Shown here: in pieces, positions 45,877 through 53,311 of the stretch
How the letters are laid out: each line of letters begins with the position of its first letter
How positions within the stretch are numbered: the first letter of the stretch is position 1
Assembly: GCA_003539625.1 (NCBI GenBank)
Contig: DPOU01000027.1
Location: 62,001 to 126,000, forward strand
DNA: 64,000 bases
Reading direction: 5' to 3'
DNA from: Acholeplasmatales bacterium
GTDB lineage: Bacteria; Bacillota_I; Bacilli_A; ML615J-28; CAG-313
Notes under the pieces: generated by a model
Seen by the model: the letters and a program-made list of their open reading frames with translations, nothing else
Database searches by the model: none
Told to the model about the DNA's origin: nothing
Position numbers and translations under genes: made by a program

Positions 45877-46944
45877 ATGGATCCACTGGTCCCGTTGTCG
45901 TATGTTAACCAATTAGCTAATACGACAGTAAATTATGGATTAATTGGTGTAATAGTAATTCTTGTATTTTCGGGCGCGTTTTTCTCTGGTGTTGAAACTG
46001 CACTAACTTGTTGTAACCGTGCTAGAATGAAAACTAAGGCTGATGATGGTTACAAAAGTGCCAAATTAGTTACAAGGATTTTAAATAAATATGATCAATC
46101 ATTGATTACAATTTTAATTGGAAATAACGTTTTAAGAATTGCATCTGCTTCAATTGCTTCAATTTTAGCAACTCAATTACTACCAGGGAATGCAACTCTA
46201 GCAGATACTTTAGCTACAGTAATAATGACGCTAATTGTTTTCATGTTTGGTGAAGTAATTCCTAAAAACTTTTGTAAAGCAAATGCAGATAGAATGGTAC
46301 AAATATTAATATATCCATTATATTTTGCCTATATTGTAACATATCCTATTATGCAAATATTTAATTTCATTCTTTGGATATTTAAGAAAATATTTAAAAT
46401 GAAAAATGAAGAAAATGCTTTAAGTGAAGATGAATTCCAAGGGTTAGTCGAAGTGGTTGAAGATGAAGGAGTAATTGATGGCGAAGAAAGTGATATAATT
46501 CAAGCAGCTGTTGAGTTCAACGACATTACAGTAAAATCAGTAATGACACCAAAAGAAAAAATTGTTGCACTTGAGTATAAAGACTTATCAAAAGAGCAAC
46601 TTATCAAAAGAATTGACGAAATTACATTTACAAGAATACCGGTATATCGTGGAAGTATTGATAATATAATTGGTATTTTTAATATAAGAAAATTTCTTAA
46701 AACGGTGATGACATCAAAGAAACCACCAATTAAACAATCAATGAGTGAAGTAATTATCGTAAAAGATAGTGCTCCTTTAGATGATATGGTAGACTTATTC
46801 AAAGCTAAAAAGAGCCACTTAGCACTTGTTCATAATGAAAATGATGAATTAGTTGGCTTAGTTACTATGGAAGATGTATTAGAAGAATTGGTTGGAGAAA
46901 GCCAAAAAGAAAACAAACAAGCACAACAAGGAGGTAAAAAATAA
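45877..46944 (+). CDS. CNNM-domain/CBS-pair membrane protein (HlyC/CorC family)
   Basis: 355 residues: about four membrane segments of a CNNM (DUF21) domain with GEVIPKNFCKANADR, then a CBS pair with MTPKEKIVALEY and LVTMEDVLEELVGE. Proteins of this type are implicated in Mg2+ or Co2+ transport or efflux. It lacks the C-terminal CorC_HlyC domain that its neighbour has. The ATG at 45877 is used; an upstream in-frame TTG at 45865 abuts the GGAG site. It overlaps the next gene (TAATG), a paralogue. Confidence 0.88.
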   Translation: MDPLVPLSYVNQLANTTVNYGLIGVIVILVFSGAFFSGVETALTCCNRARMKTKADDGYKSAKLVTRILNKYDQSLITILIGNNVLRIASASIASILATQLLPGNATLADTLATVIMTLIVFMFGEVIPKNFCKANADRMVQILIYPLYFAYIVTYPIMQIFNFILWIFKKIFKMKNEENALSEDEFQGLVEVVEDEGVIDGEESDIIQAAVEFNDITVKSVMTPKEKIVALEYKDLSKEQLIKRIDEITFTRIPVYRGSIDNIIGIFNIRKFLKTVMTSKKPPIKQSMSEVIIVKDSAPLDDMVDLFKAKKSHLALVHNENDELVGLVTMEDVLEELVGESQKENKQAQQGGKK

Positions 46945-48230
46945 TGACTCCTATTGTGAAAATAATATTAACAGTTTTAATCGTTGTATGTGTGCTTCTT
47001 TCAGGATTTTTCTCAGCCAGTGAAATAGTTTACTCTGGTGTAAGTAAAATAAAATTAAAGAAGAAGGTTGAAGAAGGCTCAAAGAAAGCTAAAGCAGCCT
47101 CAAAAATATCAGATAATTTTACTGATGCTTTATCAACAATATTAGTTGGTAACAACTTAGTTAACATATTGACATCAGTTGTATCTACTAGACTTGCAAT
47201 AGAAATTTGGAATGAAGAAATAGGTCCTACAATGGCCGTAATTCTATCAACAATTATTGTTTTAATTTTTGGTGAAATCGTTCCAAAGGCAGTAGGCAAT
47301 AGATATAATTACAATTTATCAATGATGTTTGCTAGTCTTTTTAATTTCTTTAGAATAATCTTTTTCCCAATAACTTTTGTTGTAACAAAGTTTGTATCAC
47401 TTCTTGCAAAGATATGGACTCCCAAAGAAAAGGAACCTACAGCAACCGATGAAGAATTGATTGTACTTGCTGAAGAAATGGAAGAAGAGGGCGTAATCGA
47501 TGAAGATGATGCAGAGTTAATTATTTCCGCAATCGACTTCTGTGATGTTACTGCTCATGAAATTATGGTACCAAGAGTAGATGTATTTGCAATTGACATT
47601 GATGATGATCAAAAAGAAATTCTTTCTAATGAAGAAATTTTTAGATATTCTAGAGTACCTGTTTATGAAGACACAATCGATAATGTAATTGGTATATTGA
47701 ATACTGTTGAATTGATGAAAAAAATTCTAAAAGGTGAAAAAATAAACTTAAGAAGTTTATTATCTGAACCAATATATGTTCATAAGACAAAACCAATTTC
47801 AACTATATTAACCGAATTCAAAAAAGGCGGACAACATCTCGCCATAGTTTTAGATGAATTTGGCGGATTCATGGGAATTGTAACGATGGAAGACATTGTT
47901 GAAGAATTAGTTGGTGATATTTTTGATGAAATGGACGAAGTTGTTGAAGACTATACGGTAGTTGGCGAAAATGAGTACATTGTTGATGGTGATATGAACA
48001 TTTACGATTTCTTTGATTTGGTCGAATATGATGATCGTGACTTTGATTCAGAATATACGACAATAGGTGGATGGTGTACCGATATTTTAGGTCACTTCCC
48101 TCAAGTTGGTGATACTTTCAACTATGCTAATTTTGATGTAACAATTATTGAAATTGACAAAATGCGTGTAGAAAAAGTAAAAGTTGTTGTTCATAAAGAA
48201 ATAGACGAAGATAAAGAAAGTGAAGATTAA
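46944..48230 (+). CDS. Hemolysin-family CNNM/CBS/CorC_HlyC membrane protein
   Basis: 428 residues. The CNNM membrane domain has LIFGEIVPKAVGNRYNYN. The CBS pair has IMVPRVDVFAID and GIVTMEDIVEELVGD. A complete C-terminal CorC_HlyC (PAM) domain follows, including YIVDGDMNIYDFFDLVEYDD and TIGGWCTDILGHFPQVGD. It is a paralogue of the preceding protein and probably forms a heterodimer with it, translated by coupling. Likely a divalent-cation transporter; the ion is not known. Confidence 0.9.
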   Translation: MTPIVKIILTVLIVVCVLLSGFFSASEIVYSGVSKIKLKKKVEEGSKKAKAASKISDNFTDALSTILVGNNLVNILTSVVSTRLAIEIWNEEIGPTMAVILSTIIVLIFGEIVPKAVGNRYNYNLSMMFASLFNFFRIIFFPITFVVTKFVSLLAKIWTPKEKEPTATDEELIVLAEEMEEEGVIDEDDAELIISAIDFCDVTAHEIMVPRVDVFAIDIDDDQKEILSNEEIFRYSRVPVYEDTIDNVIGILNTVELMKKILKGEKINLRSLLSEPIYVHKTKPISTILTEFKKGGQHLAIVLDEFGGFMGIVTMEDIVEELVGDIFDEMDEVVEDYTVVGENEYIVDGDMNIYDFFDLVEYDDRDFDSEYTTIGGWCTDILGHFPQVGDTFNYANFDVTIIEIDKMRVEKVKVVVHKEIDEDKESED

Positions 48231-48238
48231 CTGAAATT

Positions 48239-48274
48239 CTCTAAGAAGTTTTAGGCTTCTTAGAGAGTTTTTTT
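48239..48274 (+). terminator. Terminator after the CNNM/CBS pair
   Basis: Perfect 10-bp arms CTCTAAGAAG and CTTCTTAGAG around TTTTAGG, then eight T. Confidence 0.92.
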
Positions 48275-48297
48275 AAAGAAATTACATCGACTATCTC

Positions 48298-48326
48298 TTG
48301 AAAATAACAAAAAATATTGATATAAT
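48298..48326 (+). promoter_or_regulatory. Promoter for the GH18 lipoprotein gene
   Basis: TTGAAA at 48298-48303, 17-nt spacer, TGA-extended TATAAT at 48321-48326. Confidence 0.76.
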
Positions 48327-48351
48327 ATAAGTGTATAAGAAGGAGGCATAC

Positions 48352-51300
48352 ATGAAAAAGACGTTAAGTTATATTGGATTGATTTTAATACTAATTTTAG
48401 GATTAACATCATGTGTAAAAAAAGAGGATGAAAATTATGCAAATCAAACAAAAGCTAACACGGTTATTACAGAAATAAATCAGCTCCCTACAACCGATGC
48501 AATTGAATTAACTTATGAAGTCAAAGTAGCAAATGTAAGATCACTATACAATGCTTTATCAAAAGAAGCAAAGGCTCTTGTAACTAATTTAGATAAATTA
48601 GAAGCATTAGAAAATAAACTAATTGAATTAAAAAAGGCTAAAGATAATCAAGATAAAGCGAATGTAGTAATTGAATTGATTAATAAATTACCTGCTGCAG
48701 ATGAATTAACTTTAGAAGGTGAAGATAAAGTAAAAGAAGCAAGAACTTCATATGAAGCATTATCAGAGGAAGTTAAAGCTCTTGTAACTAATTTAAGTAA
48801 AATAGAAGCATTAGAAAATAAACTAATTGAATTAAAAAAGGCTGAAGATAATCAAGATAAAGCAAATGTAGTAATTGAATTGATTAATAAATTACCTGCT
48901 GCAAATGAATTAACTTTAGAAGATGAAGATAAAGTAAAAGAAGCAAGAACTGCATATGAAGCATTATCAGAGGAAGTTAAAGCTCTTGTAACTAATTTGG
49001 GCAAATTAGAAGCATTAGAAGATAAAATGAAAGAGTTAATTGAAGATAAAAAACTTCATGATGAAGCAACTATGGTAGTAGTAGCAATCGATAATTTACC
49101 TAATGTAGAACTTATAACTTTGGATGCAGAAAGTGCTATCGTAAACGCAAGAAACGCTTATAATTCTTTAGCTCCTAAAGCAAAAGCATTAGTAACTAAT
49201 TTAAATAAATTAATTGCTTTAGAGAATAAAATAAAGGAATTAAAAGAAGCTAAAGAAAATCAAACAAAAGCAGATGCAATAATTAATTTAATTGATAAAT
49301 TACCTGCTTTAGATAAATTAACTCTTGATGATGAAGAAGAAGTCGTAAAGGTAAGAAATGCTTATAATGCGTTAGATGAAAAAGTAAAAAATCTTGTTTC
49401 TAATCTAGATAAACTAATAGCTGCAGAAAATAAACTTGAAGAATTAAAATCTTCATTAACTTCATATGAAGTAATATTATATCCTAATGAGGGTAGAATT
49501 GAAGGTTTAAGTAAAGGTTCATCTCCTAAACTTAATTATCAATTTACTTTAAATTATTATAGTACTGGTTTCTTCGCTGTTTATAAAACAGATGTAGTAG
49601 TTATGAAAACAAGTTTGATAAAAGAGACGGATTCTTATACTTATGCATTAAAAATTGGATTCAGTTTTGATAGTTCTAAAAATGCCTATGTAGTTAATCA
49701 AATAATCAAAAGTGGTACAGGATTAACTTCAGAAAGTAAAACTGCCGAATATTATATTTTGGTTCATAGTGATAATGCAACTGCTTATCAAGAATTAAGT
49801 TCAATTGAATTAGGTGATGTAATATATTCTAATAAAGATTTTCCAAATGAAGCAAATCAATCATTTGATGCAAATATTACAATTTATGATGCAACTGAAG
49901 TTGATGAAGCCGAATATTATGTAGTAAGTTATAAAGGCCTAATGGCTCTTCCTGTCCCAGTAAAAACAGGATATGCCTTCCAAGGTTGGTATGATAATGA
50001 GGAATGTATTGGTGAAGCTATCACTAGTGTTTCTTCTGCTAAAACTTTATACGCTAAATGGATTGTTGACCAAACACAAATCGATCCAAATGATGTTTTA
50101 AGTTGTATCAGTGATGTTGCAACGTCAAATACTGTTGATAATTTAATAACTAAAATTGATGATGTTACTTATTCATGGAGTAGTTCAAATCCTAATCTAT
50201 ACGTGATAGAAAATGGTAAAGGAACGGTATCAAAGGTATATCAAACTCACAAAACACAAGAAGTAACTATTACCGCAACAGGAAAGAATCTTGATGGTAC
50301 TACATTTACAAAATCAAAGAAAATCACAGTAAATCCGGTTTTATATGATGAATTACCAAATACTCCAGTTGCTACATACTTCTCTACTTCAGCAATGTAT
50401 GCCTACAAGCAATACAATGAAAGATATAAAGCAAGTAAGACAATCTTTTCAGAAAATACTAAAAAAATATTAAATATAATTTATTATTCTTTTGCGGTAA
50501 TCGATTCAGAAGGAAATTGCACAGTATCTGATACAAGCTATTTAGACGAAGTAAGAGCTCTTAAAGCAAATAATACTCGTATTATTATTAGTATAAACGG
50601 CGTAAGTGCAGAGGCATGTAAGAATTTTGCGGACATAACAGGTGATGCTGCAAAGCGTGCAAACTTTGTTAATAATTTGATGAATATGGTTGAAAAATAC
50701 AATTTTGATGGTATTGACATTGACTGGGAAACTGTATCATCAACCAACAAAGTAGTTTCAACAAGTTTAAATGCTTTAATGAAGGAATTAAGAGCAGAAA
50801 TGACAAAACGCCAAGCAGAAAATGGTACACCTTATTTCTTAAGTGCTGCTGTTCCTGCAAGCACTTGGGGTACTGCATCTGATCGTTTTGACTTCAAGAC
50901 TTTAAATAACTATGTTGATTATATTAATTTAATGTCATATGATTTAAATAATGGTCAAAAAACAAGTCATTTATCTCCATTATATTCTTCATCAAATGAT
51001 GGTGGTTACGGATTTGGATGTGCATGGGGCGTTGAAAGATTAGTTAGTTTAGGACTATCAAGAAATAAAGTAATTATTGGTTCAGCAGGCTATGGTAAAG
51101 CATATAGAGTTACAGGGACATCTACCAATACAACTTATCCATCATTAGGTGTTAGTGGTACTTTAACAGCAATTTCTGGTATACCTGGATCTTTCGCATC
51201 AGGAACTGTGTTTGGTAATGGTATTAAAGCATTGATTGACACTGGAAATTATAAAAAATATTTAGAATACAACAATAAAGGTCAATTAGTAGGTGCATAT

Positions 51301-51471
51301 TTATACAATAGTGCTGATAATATTTTTGTAACATATGATAGTGAAGAAGTAATAATGGCAAAATATAAGTATGCCGCATCACAAGCAGGTGTTGGTATTA
51401 TGTGTTGGTGTTACAGTGAAGATACATCTGACAATTATGTAAACTCTATTTATAAAGCCATTTACAATTAA
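48352..51471 (+). CDS. GH18 glycoside hydrolase lipoprotein with five helical repeats
   Basis: 1039 residues from the ATG at 48352 (AAGGAGG upstream; a GTG at 48331 is rejected). The lipobox is LTSC. Residues about 30-370 hold five helical repeats of about 65-68 residues with the pattern AYxALxxxxKALVTNLxKL. A beta-rich domain follows, then an InlB B-repeat (TGYAFQGWYDNEECIGEAI) and an atrophied Ig-like domain. The GH18 barrel has the catalytic signature DGIDIDWE at 786-793 (Glu793). It probably cleaves chitin-like or GlcNAc-containing glycans at the cell surface. The helical repeats may act as a stalk. Confidence 0.88.
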   Translation: MKKTLSYIGLILILILGLTSCVKKEDENYANQTKANTVITEINQLPTTDAIELTYEVKVANVRSLYNALSKEAKALVTNLDKLEALENKLIELKKAKDNQDKANVVIELINKLPAADELTLEGEDKVKEARTSYEALSEEVKALVTNLSKIEALENKLIELKKAEDNQDKANVVIELINKLPAANELTLEDEDKVKEARTAYEALSEEVKALVTNLGKLEALEDKMKELIEDKKLHDEATMVVVAIDNLPNVELITLDAESAIVNARNAYNSLAPKAKALVTNLNKLIALENKIKELKEAKENQTKADAIINLIDKLPALDKLTLDDEEEVVKVRNAYNALDEKVKNLVSNLDKLIAAENKLEELKSSLTSYEVILYPNEGRIEGLSKGSSPKLNYQFTLNYYSTGFFAVYKTDVVVMKTSLIKETDSYTYALKIGFSFDSSKNAYVVNQIIKSGTGLTSESKTAEYYILVHSDNATAYQELSSIELGDVIYSNKDFPNEANQSFDANITIYDATEVDEAEYYVVSYKGLMALPVPVKTGYAFQGWYDNEECIGEAITSVSSAKTLYAKWIVDQTQIDPNDVLSCISDVATSNTVDNLITKIDDVTYSWSSSNPNLYVIENGKGTVSKVYQTHKTQEVTITATGKNLDGTTFTKSKKITVNPVLYDELPNTPVATYFSTSAMYAYKQYNERYKASKTIFSENTKKILNIIYYSFAVIDSEGNCTVSDTSYLDEVRALKANNTRIIISINGVSAEACKNFADITGDAAKRANFVNNLMNMVEKYNFDGIDIDWETVSSTNKVVSTSLNALMKELRAEMTKRQAENGTPYFLSAAVPASTWGTASDRFDFKTLNNYVDYINLMSYDLNNGQKTSHLSPLYSSSNDGGYGFGCAWGVERLVSLGLSRNKVIIGSAGYGKAYRVTGTSTNTTYPSLGVSGTLTAISGIPGSFASGTVFGNGIKALIDTGNYKKYLEYNNKGQLVGAYLYNSADNIFVTYDSEEVIMAKYKYAASQAGVGIMCWCYSEDTSDNYVNSIYKAIYN
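48643..49047 (+). repeat. Near-identical tandem 204-bp coding repeat
   Basis: The second and third helical repeats of the GH18 lipoprotein start at 48643 and 48847. They are 204 bp (68 codons) apart and nearly identical at DNA level for most of their length. The first, fourth and fifth repeats are diverged. This indicates a recent duplication by recombination. Confidence 0.88.
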
Positions 51472-51483
51472 AGATAACTATAC

Positions 51484-51544
51484 AAAAAGAGTGTTCAAAT
51501 CATGAAATGATGCCTGTTAAGTAGACAGATAATAAAAATAAAAA
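51484..51544 (+). repeat. Left terminal inverted repeat of the IS remnant
   Basis: Pairs with 52032-52087: identical over AAAAAGAGTGTT, then matches with small gaps through AAGTAGACAG and AATAAAAATAAAA. Confidence 0.8.
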
Positions 51545-51545
51545 G

Positions 51546-51998
51546 TTATGCCGATAATGCTTGGTTTCGATATTCCATCGGAGCTAAGCATTTTAATTTG
51601 GCTTAAAATCTCTTGTTATTATAAAATTCAATATAATCTTTTATAGATTGAATTAAATTTTCTGTTGAATAAAATTTGCTCATATAATGCATTTCTGATT
51701 TGATTGTACCCCAAATATGATTATACGAACAATCATATTTCTTAACGTGCTATGATTTAGAATTTTATATTTAATTTGCAAACTTTCTATTGATCCTTTT
51801 CCATCTAAATATTCTTTAACTACATTTTCTTTGAATTCCCTAGTATATGTGCTATTAAATGGTTTATCATTGAAAATAGAATCCCTATAAAGGAGTTTTA
51901 CCACAATTTAAATCATTACAAATATCTATAAAAGATTTTCTACCTTCAATGTATTCTTTTATTTTTGTTTCTTTTGTATATTTAGGTTTTCTTCCCAT
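51546..51998 (-). pseudogene. IS3-type transposase remnant (OrfA start fused to OrfB end)
   Basis: The reading starts at an ATG (51998) with GGAGG upstream: MGRKPKYTKETKIKEYIEG, then DICNDLNCGKT and a stop. In another frame OrfA resumes with STYTREFKENVVKEYLDGKG and NHSTLRNM, a typical IS3 helix-turn-helix. It then jumps to the OrfB end: WGTIKSEMHYMSKFYS and IEFYNNKRF. A TAA sits where CAA (Gln) is expected, followed by AKLKCLAPMEYRNQ. So there are at least one frameshift, one large internal deletion and one nonsense change. It cannot encode an active transposase. Confidence 0.85.
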
Positions 51999-52031
51999 AA
52001 TAAAAATGCCTCCAAAGTAAATAGTGTATAA

Positions 52032-52087
52032 TTTTATTTTTATTCACTGTCTACTTTAGAGACATCATATCACAAAACACTCTTTTT
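52032..52087 (-). repeat. Right terminal inverted repeat of the IS remnant
   Basis: Reverse complement matches 51484-51544; the outermost 12 bases are identical. Confidence 0.8.
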
Positions 52088-52130
52088 ATATTAGTATTTA
52101 TGCATCTTATAAATAATAAAACCTAAATTA

Positions 52131-52139
52131 TGATAAAAT
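52131..52139 (+). promoter_or_regulatory. Possible extended -10 for the small membrane protein gene
   Basis: TGATAAAAT just after the IS remnant; no clear -35. The IS insertion lies right where a -35 or upstream site would be. Confidence 0.4.
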
Positions 52140-52157
52140 AAGAACGGAGGTAGTTGT

Positions 52158-52514
52158 ATGGAAAAAAACGAAATAATTGCATTAGTACTAATTGGTGTTG
52201 GACTATTACTTAGTTTTGGCTTTGTATTTTTCGTGAGTTTATATAAACAACGTAGTGCTTTTCAAGAATTTAGAAAAAGTTTTGGTGAACATAAAGAAGA
52301 GGTAATCTTAAGAAAAATTGAAAAATTAGGAATACCAGTTAACTATTACAAAAAAACCTATGACTACATTGCTACTTTTTATGTACCACAGAGTAAAAGT
52401 AGTATTGACCTTTATGTTGAATCATACTTTCATACCGATTTAATTGTAAACGATAAATATATTATTGAACATGATGGATTAGTAATGTTTGAGTGCAAAA
52501 AAACATATTTATAA
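52158..52514 (+). CDS. Small single-pass membrane protein, unknown
   Basis: 118 residues with strong ribosome site CGGAGGT. An N-terminal membrane segment (about residues 7-29, IIALVLIGVGLLLSFGFVF) is followed by a basic helix (KQRSAFQEFRKSFGEHK). A soluble alpha/beta segment then ends in FECKKTYL. No family recognised. It stands alone between the IS remnant and the metal operon. Confidence 0.7.
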   Translation: MEKNEIIALVLIGVGLLLSFGFVFFVSLYKQRSAFQEFRKSFGEHKEEVILRKIEKLGIPVNYYKKTYDYIATFYVPQSKSSIDLYVESYFHTDLIVNDKYIIEHDGLVMFECKKTYL

Positions 52515-52601
52515 AATCAAAAAAATGCTTGTTATATAGACCTTTTTTATTTTTCATAAAAGCACTTGTTAAAAAAAGTGTGAATTATTAGTACTTAAGA
52601 G

Positions 52602-52631
52602 CAACTTTTTACGAAAAAAGTTGTTTTTTTA
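52602..52631 (+). terminator. Terminator upstream of the metal operon
   Basis: CAACTTTTT and AAAAAGTTG arms around a short loop, then a T-run. It lies about 90 nt after the small membrane protein gene and just before the metal-operon promoter. Confidence 0.7.
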
Positions 52632-52642
52632 ATGCATTATAG

Positions 52643-52671
52643 TTGTATTTAAAATAGAATTGGAATATAAT
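52643..52671 (+). promoter_or_regulatory. Promoter of the metal-efflux operon
   Basis: TTGTAT at 52643-52648, 17-nt spacer, TATAAT at 52666-52671. The operator lies at the predicted transcription start. Confidence 0.75.
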
Positions 52672-52677
52672 TGCAGT

Positions 52678-52697
52678 AGTTGAACAACTATTCAACT
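52678..52697. promoter_or_regulatory. SmtB/ArsR-type operator
   Basis: Perfect inverted repeat AGTTGAA, 6 nt, TTCAACT, a few bases after the -10 box. Position and half-site (TGAA/TTCA) fit operators of SmtB/CadC repressors; the adjacent repressor would bind here and release with Zn or Cd. Confidence 0.78.
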
Positions 52698-52721
52698 GTT
52701 TAACTGAGAAGGAGTGATAGA

Positions 52722-53078
52722 ATGAAAGACGAATTAATGAGTTGCAAAAACAATTATGTACACGAGGATAAAGTTCAAATAGCAGAACATAATATGCCTA
52801 GTGAAGAAAATTTAATTAGTGTAACTGAATTATTTAAAGTTTTAGGTGATCCAACAAGAACTAAAATTTTATCAGTGTTATACAATGATGAACTTTGCGT
52901 ATGCGATATTTCAAAAATATTAAATATGACTAAATCAGCAATATCACATCAATTGAAAACTTTAAGAATGGCTCGACTTATTAAATCACGTAGGTCTGGA
53001 AAAGAAATTTATTACTCCCTAGCAGATGATCACGTTGGTAAAATATATCATATGGCAATTGAACATGTCATGGAATAG
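52722..53078 (+). CDS. ArsR/SmtB-family metal-responsive repressor (CadC/SmtB type)
   Basis: 118 residues. The winged helix includes ISKILNMTKSAISHQLKTLR. Two metal sites are visible. The alpha3N-like site has ELCVCD (Cys59, Cys61) and a possible N-terminal Cys8, as in CadC. The alpha5 site has Asp102, His104, His115 and Glu118 in the same spacing as SmtB. It probably senses Zn and possibly Cd or Pb and represses the operon from the adjacent inverted repeat. Ribosome site AAGGAGTG. Confidence 0.9.
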   Translation: MKDELMSCKNNYVHEDKVQIAEHNMPSEENLISVTELFKVLGDPTRTKILSVLYNDELCVCDISKILNMTKSAISHQLKTLRMARLIKSRRSGKEIYYSLADDHVGKIYHMAIEHVME

Positions 53079-53090
53079 GAGAGGAAAAAT

Positions 53091-53309
53091 ATGAAAAAAA
53101 CTGTAAAAATAGTAATTGATTGCGCAAATTGTGCGGCTGAATTAGAAAGAGCTTTAGAAAAAATTGAAGGAGTTAATGAAGTATCAATTAACTTTATGAC
53201 TCAAAAAATGATAATTGATATAGATGATAACAATTATCAAGAAATTGTTAAAAAGATTGAAAAAACTAAGAGAAAAGTAGAACCTGATTGCGAAATAGAG
53301 GGATTATAG
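53091..53309 (+). CDS. Free HMA-domain metallochaperone-like protein
   Basis: 72 residues forming one ferredoxin-like heavy-metal-associated domain with metal site DCANCA near residues 10-15. Such a domain is normally fused to the N-terminus of a P1B ATPase. Here it is a separate gene 2 nt before the ATPase start. It probably delivers metal to, or regulates, that ATPase. The Glu/Asp-rich C-terminus (EPDCEIEGL) adds another possible ligand Cys. Confidence 0.85.
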   Translation: MKKTVKIVIDCANCAAELERALEKIEGVNEVSINFMTQKMIIDIDDNNYQEIVKKIEKTKRKVEPDCEIEGL

Positions 53310-53311
53310 AA

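Larger units (their letters stand above)
51484..52087 (-). mobile_element. Deletion derivative of an IS3-family element (604 bp)
   Basis: Imperfect terminal inverted repeats of about 56-61 bp bound this stretch, beginning AAAAAGAGTGTT on both ends and sharing AGTAGACAG and AATAAAAATAAAA further in. Inside, on the minus strand, are remnants of an IS3-type transposase: the start of OrfA and the very end of OrfB, with the catalytic core missing. Intact elements of this type are about 1.3-1.5 kb. It accounts for nearly all of the 51472-52157 gap. I find no clean target-site duplication. Confidence 0.85.

Noticed and set aside
48643..49047. Tandem DNA repeat as a mobile or regulatory element
   Set aside because: The repeat is in frame, 68 codons long, and explained as a protein repeat within the GH18 lipoprotein gene.
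51479..52092. Target-site duplication around the IS remnant
   Set aside because: Bases just outside the repeats (left TATAC, right ATATT) do not form a clean direct repeat.
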